From: Thalassobius sp047123305
GTDB taxonomy: Bacteria; Pseudomonadota; Alphaproteobacteria; Rhodobacterales; Rhodobacteraceae
DNA: 64,000 nt
Direction of reading: 5' to 3'
Assembly (NCBI RefSeq): GCF_047123305.1
Contig: NZ_CP138918.1
Location: forward strand, 2,294,001 to 2,358,000
Made by a program: the position numbers and the translations under genes. Positions 8,997-16,727 of the stretch are shown piece after piece (position 1 is the first letter of the stretch; each line of letters begins with the position of its first letter). The notes under the pieces were generated by a model, which saw nothing but the letters and a program-made list of their open reading frames with translations, ran no database searches and had not been told where the DNA came from.

Positions 8997-9021
8997 ACCG
9001 CGCCGCTTTGGGCGCGGTTTT
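8997..9021 (+). terminator. hairpin with T-run between coxB and ctaB (partial terminator or attenuator)
   Basis: An 8-bp perfect stem (ACCGCGCC/GGCGCGGT) with a 6-nt loop followed by TTTT, directly ahead of the ctaB ribosome-binding site GGAAGG at 9022. A second, weaker stem (GGAAGCGG/CCGCTTCC) lies at 8951-8980. Together they would lower expression of the assembly genes relative to the abundant structural subunit II. Confidence 0.5.
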
Positions 9022-9033
9022 GGAAGGCAAAGA

Positions 9034-9984
9034 ATGAGCGACGCAAGTCTCCATACCTCTTCTCAGACCAGCGCCCAGACGGGTGAGGCCGGCTTTGGCG
9101 ATTACTTCGCCCTGCTGAAGCCCCGCGTAATGTCGCTGGTTGTGTTCACCGCTTTGGTTGGCCTGTTGGCCGCGCCCGTTGGCGTGCATCCTTTCATCGC
9201 CTTCTGTGCGGTGCTGTTCATCGCCGTTGGCGGCGGTGCCTCTGGCGCGCTGAACATGTGGTGGGACGCAGACATTGATGCGGTGATGAAGCGCACCACC
9301 TCCCGTCCGATCCCCTCGGGCAAGGTGGCGCCGGAAGAGGCGATGGCGATTGGCCTGACGCTGTCGGTCTTTGCTGTGGTGATGCTGGGGCTGGCCGCCA
9401 ACTGGGTGGCCGCAGGGCTGCTGGCCTTCACCATTTTCTTCTACGCTGTTGTCTACACGATGTGGCTGAAGCGCTGGACGCCGCAGAACATCGTTATCGG
9501 TGGCGCGGCGGGTGCCTTCCCTCCGATGATCGGCTGGGCGGTGGCAACCGGTGGCGTCAGCCTGGAATCGGTGCTGATGTTCCTGCTGATCTTCATGTGG
9601 ACCCCGCCCCATTTCTGGGCCTTGGCGCTGTTCATGAAGTCTGACTACAAAGAGGCTGGCGTGCCCATGCTGACCGTGACCCACGGCCGCAAAGTGACCC
9701 GCGCGCATATCCTTGTTTACACCATCCTGCTGGCCCCGCTGGCGATTGGCACCGGGCTTACTGCGATTGGCGGACCGATCTACATGGTTGCCGCCGTGGT
9801 GCTGAATGTGATGTTCCTCTGGGGCGCCGTGAAGATCTGGCGTCGCCCGGAGGAGGCGGCGGAAGCGGACAACTACAAGGTGGAGAAATCCTTCTTTGGT
9901 CTGTCGCTGCTGTATCTGTTCCTGCACTTCGGCGCGATCCTGGCCGAAGCTGCGTTGAAACCTTACGGGCTGGGAGGCTGGTAA
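9034..9984 (+). CDS. ctaB: protoheme IX farnesyltransferase (heme O synthase)
   Basis: A 316-residue integral membrane UbiA-family prenyltransferase. It transfers a farnesyl group to protoheme, the first step to the heme A of cytochrome oxidase. The prenyl-diphosphate-binding motif is NMWWDADIDAVMKRTTSRPI near residue 70-90, and the second Asp-rich loop region is around MKSDYKEAGVPML. Nine hydrophobic segments are apparent. An upstream in-frame ATG at 8992 exists, but the start at 9034 has GGAAGG 6 nt ahead and gives the normal N-terminus (MSDASLHTSS). It lies downstream of coxB and 1 bp before the next small gene. Confidence 0.95.
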   Translation: MSDASLHTSSQTSAQTGEAGFGDYFALLKPRVMSLVVFTALVGLLAAPVGVHPFIAFCAVLFIAVGGGASGALNMWWDADIDAVMKRTTSRPIPSGKVAPEEAMAIGLTLSVFAVVMLGLAANWVAAGLLAFTIFFYAVVYTMWLKRWTPQNIVIGGAAGAFPPMIGWAVATGGVSLESVLMFLLIFMWTPPHFWALALFMKSDYKEAGVPMLTVTHGRKVTRAHILVYTILLAPLAIGTGLTAIGGPIYMVAAVVLNVMFLWGAVKIWRRPEEAAEADNYKVEKSFFGLSLLYLFLHFGAILAEAALKPYGLGGW

Positions 9985-9985
9985 G

Positions 9986-10159
9986 ATGAGCTTTGAAAAA
10001 GTTGAACACGAACTGCACAAACGCCGTTCCAGCCGCAACATCGGTGTCGGGCTGGTTCTGGTGGCCTTTATCGCCATCGTCTTTGGCCTGACCGTTGTGA
10101 AAGTCACCCGCGGTGACTTTGAGCCGGAAAGCGTTCGCCTCCAGCAGGAGAACGGCTGA
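9986..10159 (+). CDS. 57-residue single-span membrane protein of the oxidase operon
   Basis: A small gene between ctaB and ctaG. It has ATG at 9986 with GGGAGG 8 nt upstream, and a TGA at 10157 just before the ctaG start at 10162. The product has a basic N-terminus (MSFEKVEHELHKRRSSRN), one transmembrane helix at about 19-40 (VGLVLVAFIAIVFGLTVVKV) and a short acidic periplasmic tail. Position, tight spacing and ribosome-binding site argue strongly that it is translated. A short unassigned ORF is known at this position in the Paracoccus oxidase locus. A role in subunit assembly or copper delivery is inference from context. Confidence 0.8.
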   Translation: MSFEKVEHELHKRRSSRNIGVGLVLVAFIAIVFGLTVVKVTRGDFEPESVRLQQENG

Positions 10160-10161
10160 CA

Positions 10162-10749
10162 ATGGCGATGGACGCAAAAAACAAAACCGTGGTGAAACTG
10201 GTCAGCGTTGTACTGACCATGGGCGCACTGGCCTGGGCCTCGGTGCCGTTTTACGACTGGTTCTGTCGCGTGACCGGATTTGGCGGCGCCACGCTGGTGT
10301 CCGAAACCGGTGCCCGCGAGGTGCTGGACAAAACCATCAAGATCCGTTTCGACGCCTCCAAAGAACGCGGCATGCCCTGGGAGTTCAAACCAGTGCAGCG
10401 CGAAATGGAGGTGCGGATCGGCGAGACGGGGCTGGCTTTCTATGAGGCCTACAACCCGACCGACCGCCCGATTGCGGGGCAATCCACCTACAACGTCGCG
10501 CCCTATGCGGCGGGTGGATTCTTTACCAAGATCGACTGCTTCTGTTTTACCGAGCAGGTGCTGGAACCTGGTGAGCGCGTGCAGATGCCTGTGACCTTCT
10601 ATGTTGACCCCGAGATCGTCGAGGACAGCGAAGGCAAATATCTGCACCAGATCACTCTGTCCTATACATTCTACGAAATCGACATGCCCGAAGACGAGGC
10701 GGCCCAGCAAGCCGCGCTTGCGACGGGCAGCGAAACAAACCTAAACTAA
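10162..10749 (+). CDS. ctaG: cytochrome c oxidase assembly protein CtaG/Cox11
   Basis: A 195-residue copper chaperone that delivers Cu to the CuB site of subunit I. The N-terminal membrane anchor is at about 12-32 (VSVVLTMGALAWASVPFYDW), and the rest is a periplasmic immunoglobulin-like domain. The copper-binding CFCF motif is in KIDCFCFTEQVLEPGE, and the conserved FYVDP follows. A further conserved Cys is in FYDWFCRVTGFGG near the membrane. The start at 10162 lies 2 nt after the small membrane gene, so the pair is probably translationally coupled. CtaE follows after 24 bp. Confidence 0.96.
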   Translation: MAMDAKNKTVVKLVSVVLTMGALAWASVPFYDWFCRVTGFGGATLVSETGAREVLDKTIKIRFDASKERGMPWEFKPVQREMEVRIGETGLAFYEAYNPTDRPIAGQSTYNVAPYAAGGFFTKIDCFCFTEQVLEPGERVQMPVTFYVDPEIVEDSEGKYLHQITLSYTFYEIDMPEDEAAQQAALATGSETNLN

Positions 10750-10773
10750 AAGCCTTCCAACGAGGGAAACCAA

Positions 10774-11607
10774 ATGGCGCACGCTAAAAATCACGACTAT
10801 CACATTTTGCCACCCTCGCTGTGGCCGCTCATGGCCTCGGTGTTTGGCTTCCTGATGCTGTTTGGCGCAGTTGTCTGGATGTCGGGCGGCATGACCATCT
10901 TCTTCGAAGCGGTTGAACTGGCTGGTCCATGGCTGTTCCTGATCGGCTTTGTTGGCGTGCTGTACGTCATGTTCGGCTGGTGGGCCGAGGTGGTTCACGA
11001 AAGTGAAACCGGCGATCACACCCCGGTTGTGGCCATTGGCCTGCGCTACGGCTTCATCCTGTTTGTGATGTCCGAAGTCATGTTCTTTGCCGCCTGGTTC
11101 TGGAGCTTCTTCAAACACGCCATGTACCCGATGGGCCCCGAAAGCCCGATGGTGGACGGTGTGTGGCCGCCTGCTGGCATCGAGACCTTCGACCCCTGGC
11201 ACCTGCCGCTGATCAACACCCTGATCCTGCTGTGCTCGGGCTGTGCCGCCACCTGGGCGCACCACGCGATTGCACATGAGAACAACCGCAAGGACATGAT
11301 CAACGGTCTGCTGCTGGCCGTGGCGCTGGGTCTGATCTTCACCGTGTTCCAGGCCTATGAATACAGTCACGCCGCCTTCGGCTTTGCTGGCAACATCTAC
11401 GGCGCAAACTTCTTCATGGCGACCGGCTTCCACGGTTTCCACGTTGTTGTTGGCACCATCTTCCTGTTTGTCTGCATGCTGCGCGCAATGAAGGGGCACT
11501 TCACCCCTGAGCGCCACGTCGGCTTTGAAGCCGCTGCATGGTACTGGCACTTCGTGGACGTTGTCTGGCTGTTCCTGTTTGCAGCTGTCTATATCTGGGG
11601 CGGCTAA
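10774..11607 (+). CDS. ctaE: cytochrome c oxidase subunit III
   Basis: A 277-residue heme-copper oxidase subunit III, normal length, with seven predicted transmembrane helices. Family-typical segments are the short MAHAKNHDYHILPPSLWPL leader, the conserved Glu in the helix FVMSEVMFFAAWFWSFF, WPPAGIETFDPW, and the C-terminal HFVDVVWLFLFAAVYIWGG. Ribosome-binding GAGGGA lies ahead of the ATG. It is the last gene of the oxidase run, and a terminator hairpin follows at 11635. Also named coxC. Confidence 0.97.
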   Translation: MAHAKNHDYHILPPSLWPLMASVFGFLMLFGAVVWMSGGMTIFFEAVELAGPWLFLIGFVGVLYVMFGWWAEVVHESETGDHTPVVAIGLRYGFILFVMSEVMFFAAWFWSFFKHAMYPMGPESPMVDGVWPPAGIETFDPWHLPLINTLILLCSGCAATWAHHAIAHENNRKDMINGLLLAVALGLIFTVFQAYEYSHAAFGFAGNIYGANFFMATGFHGFHVVVGTIFLFVCMLRAMKGHFTPERHVGFEAAAWYWHFVDVVWLFLFAAVYIWGG

Positions 11608-11634
11608 GCGACTTCCCTATATAAGAGCTATAAG

Positions 11635-11669
11635 GCCCCTGCAGGAAACTGCGGGGGCTCTTGCGTTTT
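11635..11669 (+). terminator. rho-independent terminator after ctaE
   Basis: A 10-bp stem (GCCCCTGCAG with CTGCGGGGGC, one G-T wobble) around a GAAA tetraloop, followed by TCTTGCGTTTT. It ends the coxB-ctaE transcription unit. Confidence 0.75.
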
Positions 11670-11684
11670 GACGCAATGTGCGGC

Positions 11685-11736
11685 GCAGGCGGGGGCGCTG
11701 CCCCCGCACCCCCGGAGTATTTCGAGCAAGATGAAA
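11685..11736. repeat. dispersed GC-rich hairpin element, copy 2
   Basis: GCGGGGGC-GCT-GCCCCCGC hairpin at 11689-11707, then ACCCCCGGAGTATTT and AGCAAGATGAAAG. This is the reverse-complement orientation of the copy at 6270. It lies between the ctaE terminator and the SURF1 gene. Confidence 0.65.
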
Positions 11737-11839
11737 GAGAATCTGCCCCATTGGCTGTGATTGATATTGAAAGTCGCCCGCCAAAGGGCAAGAACGGGCC
11801 AAGCGCGTTTTGCGCAAGACAGAAAGGCTGGCCAAGCTG

Positions 11840-12520
11840 ATGCGCCGTTTGATCCTCCCTCTTGTACTGGGCCTTGTGGGCTTTGCCATCCTGATCAGCC
11901 TCGGGAACTGGCAGCTGCGCCGGATGGGGGAAAAGGAGGCCTATCTGGCCGAGGTGGAAGCGCTGATCGGCGCGGCGCCGCAAGCGGTGCCTGCACCTGT
12001 TGACCCGGTGCGGGACCGGTTTCTGGCCGTCGCGGCTGAGGGCGTCTTTACGGGTAACACGGTGCGGGTGCTGGTCAGCCATAAGAAGATGGGCGCGGGC
12101 TACCGGCTGATCACGGTGTTAGAGACCCCGGAGGGGCGTCGCCTGCTGGTGGACCGTGGGTTCATCCGTGTGGCGTCTGAAATCCCCGCCTTGCCCAAAG
12201 GCAAGGTTGAGGTCACTGGCAACCTGCATTGGCCCGAAGAGGTGGACAAATACACCCCGGAAAACGATCTGGACAAAAACATCTGGTTCGCCCGCGCGGT
12301 GCCCGTTCTGGCCGCGCATCTGAACGCAGAGGAGGTGCTGTTGATTGCGCGCAGCACATCCTATGACGCTGGCGCTGTGGTGCCCCTGGGCGTTGGCACC
12401 GAAGGCATCCCTAATGATCACCTGGAATATGTCGTTACTTGGTATGGGCTGGCGATTGTCTGGCTGCTCATGCTTGGCCTTTTCCTGTGGCGCATGTACA
12501 AATCCGCACGCAACCTCTGA
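11840..12520 (+). CDS. SURF1 family cytochrome oxidase biogenesis protein
   Basis: About 226 residues with the SURF1 plan: an N-terminal helix (LILPLVLGLVGFAILISLGNWQ) followed by WQLRRMGEKEAYL, a periplasmic domain with the conserved YRLITVLETPEGRRLLVDRGF block, and a C-terminal helix (YGLAIVWLLMLGLFLWRMY). SURF1 helps insert heme A into subunit I. The frame opens with a TTG at 11810, but the ATG at 11840 gives the usual short cytoplasmic head, so I prefer it; ribosome-binding sequence is weak for both. It is separated from ctaE by a terminator and repeat. thrC follows 14 bp later. Confidence 0.92.
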   Translation: MRRLILPLVLGLVGFAILISLGNWQLRRMGEKEAYLAEVEALIGAAPQAVPAPVDPVRDRFLAVAAEGVFTGNTVRVLVSHKKMGAGYRLITVLETPEGRRLLVDRGFIRVASEIPALPKGKVEVTGNLHWPEEVDKYTPENDLDKNIWFARAVPVLAAHLNAEEVLLIARSTSYDAGAVVPLGVGTEGIPNDHLEYVVTWYGLAIVWLLMLGLFLWRMYKSARNL

Positions 12521-12534
12521 AAGAGACCTGAGCT

Positions 12535-13923
12535 GTGAAATATGTTTCGACCCGGGGCCAGGCGCCCGTTCTGAATTTCGAAGAAGCCATGCTGACCGGG
12601 CTGGCCCGTGACGGTGGGCTCTATCTGCCCGAAACCATCCCGACCCTGTCCCATGACGAGATCGCGGCGCTGTCCGGCCTGTCCTATGAGGAGGTCGCGT
12701 TTCGGGTGATGAAACCCTATATCGGGGACACGTTCACCGGGGCGCAGTTCAAAGAGATCATCGCCAAAGCCTATGCCGGTTTTGGCCATGCCGCCCGCGC
12801 GCCGATGGTGCAGCTGGGCGACAACCATTTCCTGCTGGAACTGTTCCACGGCCCAACGCTGGCGTTCAAAGACTTCGCCATGCAGCTTATCGGTCAGCTG
12901 TTCCAGGCCTCACTGAAACGGTCCGGCAATCGGGTGACCATTGTGGGGGCCACCTCGGGTGACACCGGTTCAGCGGCGATTGAGGCCTTCAAGGGGCTGG
13001 ACGCTGTGGATGTCTGCATCCTGTTCCCGCATGGCCGTGTGTCCGAGGTGCAGCGGCGCCAGATGACCACCCCTGCCGAAAGCAATGTACATGCTCTGGC
13101 GGTGGACGGGCATTTTGACGATTGTCAGGCCCGCGTGAAGGACATGTTCAACGATTTTGACTTCCGTGATGGTGTCAAACTGGCCGGCGTGAACTCGATC
13201 AACTTTGCCCGTGTGCTGGCGCAGGTGGTCTATTACTTCACCTCCGCGGTCAGCCTTGGCGCACCTCATCGCAAAGTCAGCTTCACCGTTCCGACAGGCA
13301 ACTTCGGCGACATCTTTGCAGGCTACATAGCCAAACAGATGGGGCTGCCGATTGACCGGCTGGTGGTGGCCACCAACCAGAACGACATTCTGCACCGTTG
13401 CCTGTCGACCGGCGAATATCGTCCGGATGGCGTAGTGCCCTCGATCAGCCCATCGATGGACATTCAGGTCAGCTCGAACTTTGAACGGGCGCTGTTCTAT
13501 GCGTATGGCAAAGATGGCGCGGCAGTGAGCCAGCTGATGGATGAGCTGAAAAACGGTGGTTTCACCGTGTCGCAAGGCGCGCTGCAGGCGCTGCAGGAAC
13601 TGTTCGACAGCGGCAATTGTTCCGAAGCGGAGACCTCCGCAACAATTGCGGATTTCTTTGCCAACACCGGAGAGTTGTTGTGCCCGCACAGCGCGATTGG
13701 TGTGAAAGTGGCCGAAGAAAAGCGTGACCCGTCGGTTCCGATGATCACACTGGCGACGGCCCATCCGGCGAAATTCCCGGCGGCGGTAGAAGAGGCGAGC
13801 GGGCAACACCCGGCGCTGCCTCAGCGTATGGCGGACTTGTATGATCGTCCTGAGCGTGTCACCCGTATAGCCAACGACCTCGACGCGTTGGAAACCCTGA
13901 TCAAGGACCGTATCGCCAAGTGA
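12535..13923 (+). CDS. thrC: threonine synthase
   Basis: A 462-residue PLP enzyme converting O-phosphohomoserine to threonine. The N-terminus MKYVSTRGQAPVLNFEEAML is the standard ThrC opening. The PLP lysine is in HGPTLAFKDFAMQ (about residue 110), and phosphate-binding VPTGNFGDIFAGYIAK lies near 245. GTG start at 12535, after AAGAGA. Its stop codon overlaps the GTG start of the M16 peptidase gene by 4 bp. The thrC-M16-acetyltransferase order is common in this bacterial family. Confidence 0.96.
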   Translation: MKYVSTRGQAPVLNFEEAMLTGLARDGGLYLPETIPTLSHDEIAALSGLSYEEVAFRVMKPYIGDTFTGAQFKEIIAKAYAGFGHAARAPMVQLGDNHFLLELFHGPTLAFKDFAMQLIGQLFQASLKRSGNRVTIVGATSGDTGSAAIEAFKGLDAVDVCILFPHGRVSEVQRRQMTTPAESNVHALAVDGHFDDCQARVKDMFNDFDFRDGVKLAGVNSINFARVLAQVVYYFTSAVSLGAPHRKVSFTVPTGNFGDIFAGYIAKQMGLPIDRLVVATNQNDILHRCLSTGEYRPDGVVPSISPSMDIQVSSNFERALFYAYGKDGAAVSQLMDELKNGGFTVSQGALQALQELFDSGNCSEAETSATIADFFANTGELLCPHSAIGVKVAEEKRDPSVPMITLATAHPAKFPAAVEEASGQHPALPQRMADLYDRPERVTRIANDLDALETLIKDRIAK

Positions 13924-15182
13924 CTGTAAAACAACATAGCCTGCCCAATGGCTTCCGGGTGGTGACCGAGCATATGCCCGGTCTCCAATCGGCCTCGATC
14001 GGTATCTGGGTGCTGGCAGGCGGCCGCCATGAACGGGTGGAACAGAACGGCATTGCGCATTTTCTGGAGCATATGGCCTTTAAGGGCACTGAAACCCGTT
14101 CCGCGCTACAAATCGCTGAGGCGATTGAGAATGTGGGTGGCTATCTGAACGCCTATACCTCGCGCGAGGTGACGGCCTATTACGCCCGCGTGCTGCAGGA
14201 TGATGTGCCACTGGCGATGGACGTGCTGTCTGATATCGTGCTGAACCCGGTGTTTGACCAACATGAGATTGAGGTCGAGCGCGGTGTGATCTTGCAAGAG
14301 ATCGGTCAGGCGCTGGACACGCCGGACGATGTGATATTCGACTGGTTGCAGGAAAAGGCTTATCCCGAACAATCGCTGGGTCGCACAATTCTGGGGCCGG
14401 CCGAGCGGGTCAGCAGCTTCAGCCGTGAGGATCTTTCCAGCTTTGTGAAAGAGCGTTATGGCCCGGGGCAGATGATCCTTGCGGCAGCTGGGGCGGTGGA
14501 TCACGAGGCGCTGGTCAAGGCGGCTGAGCAGCTTTTTGGACATCTCGCACCGCGGAACTCGGCGGCCTATGAGGTGGCGCGTTTTGCTGGCGGCGAACAC
14601 CGTCAGGTGAAGGATCTGGAACAGGCCCATTTTGCAATGGGCTTTGAAGGACCGGATTACCGCAACGATCAGATCCATGCCGCTCAGGTTTACGCCAATA
14701 TCCTTGGCGGCGGCATGTCTTCGCGGCTGTTTCAGGAAGTCCGCGAAAAACGCGGCCTTTGTTACACGATCTTTGCCCAGGCGGGTGCCTATGCCGATAC
14801 CGGCATAATGACCATCTACGCAGGCACCTCTGGCGATCAGCTGGCGGAATTGGCCAATGTCACGCTGGATGAGATGAAACGGGCCGCCTCTGACATGAGC
14901 GACGAGGAAATCGCCCGCGCCCGTGTGCAGATGAAAGCGGGCATGTTGATGGGACTGGAAAGCCCGTCCAACCGTGCCGAGCGTCTGGCGCGCATGGTGC
15001 AGATCTGGGGCCGCGTGCCCGGGGTCGAAGAGATTGTGCAGAAAATCGATGCGGTGACATTGCAGGATGTCAAAGGCTTTGCTGAAACGATGGCCGTTTC
15101 GGCCCCTGCAGCTCTGGCGCTTTACGGGCCAGTGGCAGAGGCTCCGACTTTGGAGACGATGCAGGAGAGGCGAGCAGCATAA
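13920..15182 (+). CDS. M16 family zinc metallopeptidase (processing-peptidase-like)
   Basis: A 420-residue protein of the mitochondrial-processing-peptidase type. The inverted zinc motif HxxEH appears as HFLEHMAFKGT at about residue 45-55, with the distal Glu in EIEVERGVILQEIGQ about 75 residues on. The R/Y pair region of the C-terminal domain is in GGGMSSRLFQEVREKRGLCY. No signal peptide, so it is probably cytoplasmic. The GTG start at 13920 overlaps the thrC stop (GTGA), and its TAA overlaps the next ATG by one base. The three genes therefore read as one coupled unit. Confidence 0.93.
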   Translation: MTVKQHSLPNGFRVVTEHMPGLQSASIGIWVLAGGRHERVEQNGIAHFLEHMAFKGTETRSALQIAEAIENVGGYLNAYTSREVTAYYARVLQDDVPLAMDVLSDIVLNPVFDQHEIEVERGVILQEIGQALDTPDDVIFDWLQEKAYPEQSLGRTILGPAERVSSFSREDLSSFVKERYGPGQMILAAAGAVDHEALVKAAEQLFGHLAPRNSAAYEVARFAGGEHRQVKDLEQAHFAMGFEGPDYRNDQIHAAQVYANILGGGMSSRLFQEVREKRGLCYTIFAQAGAYADTGIMTIYAGTSGDQLAELANVTLDEMKRAASDMSDEEIARARVQMKAGMLMGLESPSNRAERLARMVQIWGRVPGVEEIVQKIDAVTLQDVKGFAETMAVSAPAALALYGPVAEAPTLETMQERRAA

Positions 15183-15763
15183 TGTTTGGCGGCAAGAAGC
15201 AGGTTCGGATCGAGACCGAGCGGTTGACCCTGCGTCCGCCGCAGCACACGGATTTCAAAGCCTGGTCTTCGCTGCGCCGCACCTCTGAGGGGTTTCTAAC
15301 CCCGTGGGAGCCAGCCTGGGCCTCTGATCACCTCAGCCGCAAGGCCTTTGCCAATCGCGTCTATTGGGTCAATCGGGCGATCAAGAATGAAACCGCACTG
15401 CCGCTGTTTATGATCCGCCGTGAGGATGAACAGCTTGTTGGCGCGATCACCCTGGATCATATCCGCCGCGGGCCTGCTCAGGCAGGCACTCTTGGCTATT
15501 GGGTGGGCGAAGAGTTCGCCCGCCAAGGCTACATGCGTGAAACCATCGATACGCTGGTCTATCACGCCTTCCACCGGATGGACCTCAGCCGGATCGAAGC
15601 CGCCTGCCTGCCGGAAAACAAACCCTCGCGGGACCTGTTGGAAAAATGCGGCTTCAAATACGAAGGCGTGGCGCAAAGCTATCTGGAAATTGACGGTCGC
15701 TGGCGCACCCATGTTCTCTACGCCCATATCCGTATGGACCGGCGTGGCCGGACCGAGATGTGA
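15182..15763 (+). CDS. GNAT acetyltransferase, RimJ/RimL-like
   Basis: A 193-residue GCN5-related N-acetyltransferase. It has the family layout: VRIETERLTLRPPQHTDF at the N-terminus, LVGAITLDHIRRG strand, the acetyl-CoA loop in GYWVGEEFARQGYMRET (about residues 108-124), and the late ENKPSRDLLEKCGFKYEG signature typical of ribosomal-protein acetyltransferases RimJ/RimL. The ATG overlaps the stop of the M16 gene (TAATG). The substrate cannot be fixed from sequence; an N-terminal amine of a ribosomal protein is the family's usual target. Confidence 0.9.
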   Translation: MFGGKKQVRIETERLTLRPPQHTDFKAWSSLRRTSEGFLTPWEPAWASDHLSRKAFANRVYWVNRAIKNETALPLFMIRREDEQLVGAITLDHIRRGPAQAGTLGYWVGEEFARQGYMRETIDTLVYHAFHRMDLSRIEAACLPENKPSRDLLEKCGFKYEGVAQSYLEIDGRWRTHVLYAHIRMDRRGRTEM

Positions 15764-15830
15764 TCGGCCAGAAGTTATCTAACGTGACTTAACGGATCCG
15801 CGCCCTATCTCCGGCCAAGGAGGGGACGTG

Positions 15831-16679
15831 ATGAACCGATTTATCTGCCTGATCATTGGCCTTTTGGCTGTGGCGATTTCCGGCACACAAGGGGCCACGC
15901 AGACCGCCACACCGCGCATGGCAAGCCACTGCATCGCCATAGCCAACTCCGCTCCCGGTCTGACCTATCTGTACCACGCTTCTTTCCGCGATCCCCTGCC
16001 AGAATTTGACGTGCGGATCCAATACCTGACCCACGCCTCTTTTCTGATCCAGTCCCCCGGCGGTGCTGCAGCGGTGACGGATTACACCGGTTTTATCGGC
16101 AACGTCGATTTCCTGCCGGATGTGGTCACGATGAACCACGCCCATGACACCCATTGGACAGCCTTCCCTGATCCCGCCATCCCGCATGTGCTGCAAGGCT
16201 GGGGCGAGACCTTTGGCGCAGGCATCGACCACAATCTCATGGTCAAGGATATGCGGGTGCGCAATGTCTCCACCGACATTCGTTCGGGCGGCGGGATTGA
16301 GGAGCAGGGCAACTCGATCTTTGTGTTTGAGGTGGCAGGGCTCTGTATTGGTCATCTGGGACATCTGCATCATGAACCGGACGCCGCGCAATATGCTGCT
16401 TTGGGGCGGATGGATGTGGTGATGGCCCCTGTCGACGGGGGCATGACGCTGGACCTGCCCACAATAATCAAGGTGCTGAAACGCCTGCGGGCCTCGGTGG
16501 TGATCCCGATGCATTGGTTTGGCGATGGCACATTGCAGTTTTTCCTCGCCGGTATGCGGGATGAGTTTGCCATTGAACGCGCCGCCGGCAGCACGTTACA
16601 GCTCTCTCTAAGGGTCTTGCCGAAACGCCCAACCGTCATGGTACTGCAACCGCGATACCTGCTGGATGAGGAAGAGTGA
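15831..16679 (+). CDS. exported MBL-fold metallo-hydrolase (UlaG-like)
   Basis: About 282 residues with a signal peptide (MNRFICLIIGLLAVAISG) and a metallo-beta-lactamase fold. It shows VRIQYLTHASFLIQSPGGAAAVTDY, the histidine cluster MNHAHDTHW, then GHLGHLHH, and the C-terminal IPMHWFG. These resemble the UlaG/YtnP-like lactonase-type branch rather than true beta-lactamases. An AAGGAGG sequence is 7 nt from the ATG at 15831, so the preceding GTG at 15828 is not the likely start. It stands alone between the acetyltransferase and the FAD oxidase genes. The substrate is unknown. Confidence 0.85.
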   Translation: MNRFICLIIGLLAVAISGTQGATQTATPRMASHCIAIANSAPGLTYLYHASFRDPLPEFDVRIQYLTHASFLIQSPGGAAAVTDYTGFIGNVDFLPDVVTMNHAHDTHWTAFPDPAIPHVLQGWGETFGAGIDHNLMVKDMRVRNVSTDIRSGGGIEEQGNSIFVFEVAGLCIGHLGHLHHEPDAAQYAALGRMDVVMAPVDGGMTLDLPTIIKVLKRLRASVVIPMHWFGDGTLQFFLAGMRDEFAIERAAGSTLQLSLRVLPKRPTVMVLQPRYLLDEEE

Positions 16680-16727
16680 TCCCCTTCGCCACTGGCCTCT
16701 GTCCTTGAGGCGCGTTACAACCAAATC

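Noticed and set aside
8941..10710. 589-residue frame antisense to ctaB and ctaG
   Set aside because: Spans several well-identified genes on the opposite strand and shows no domain.
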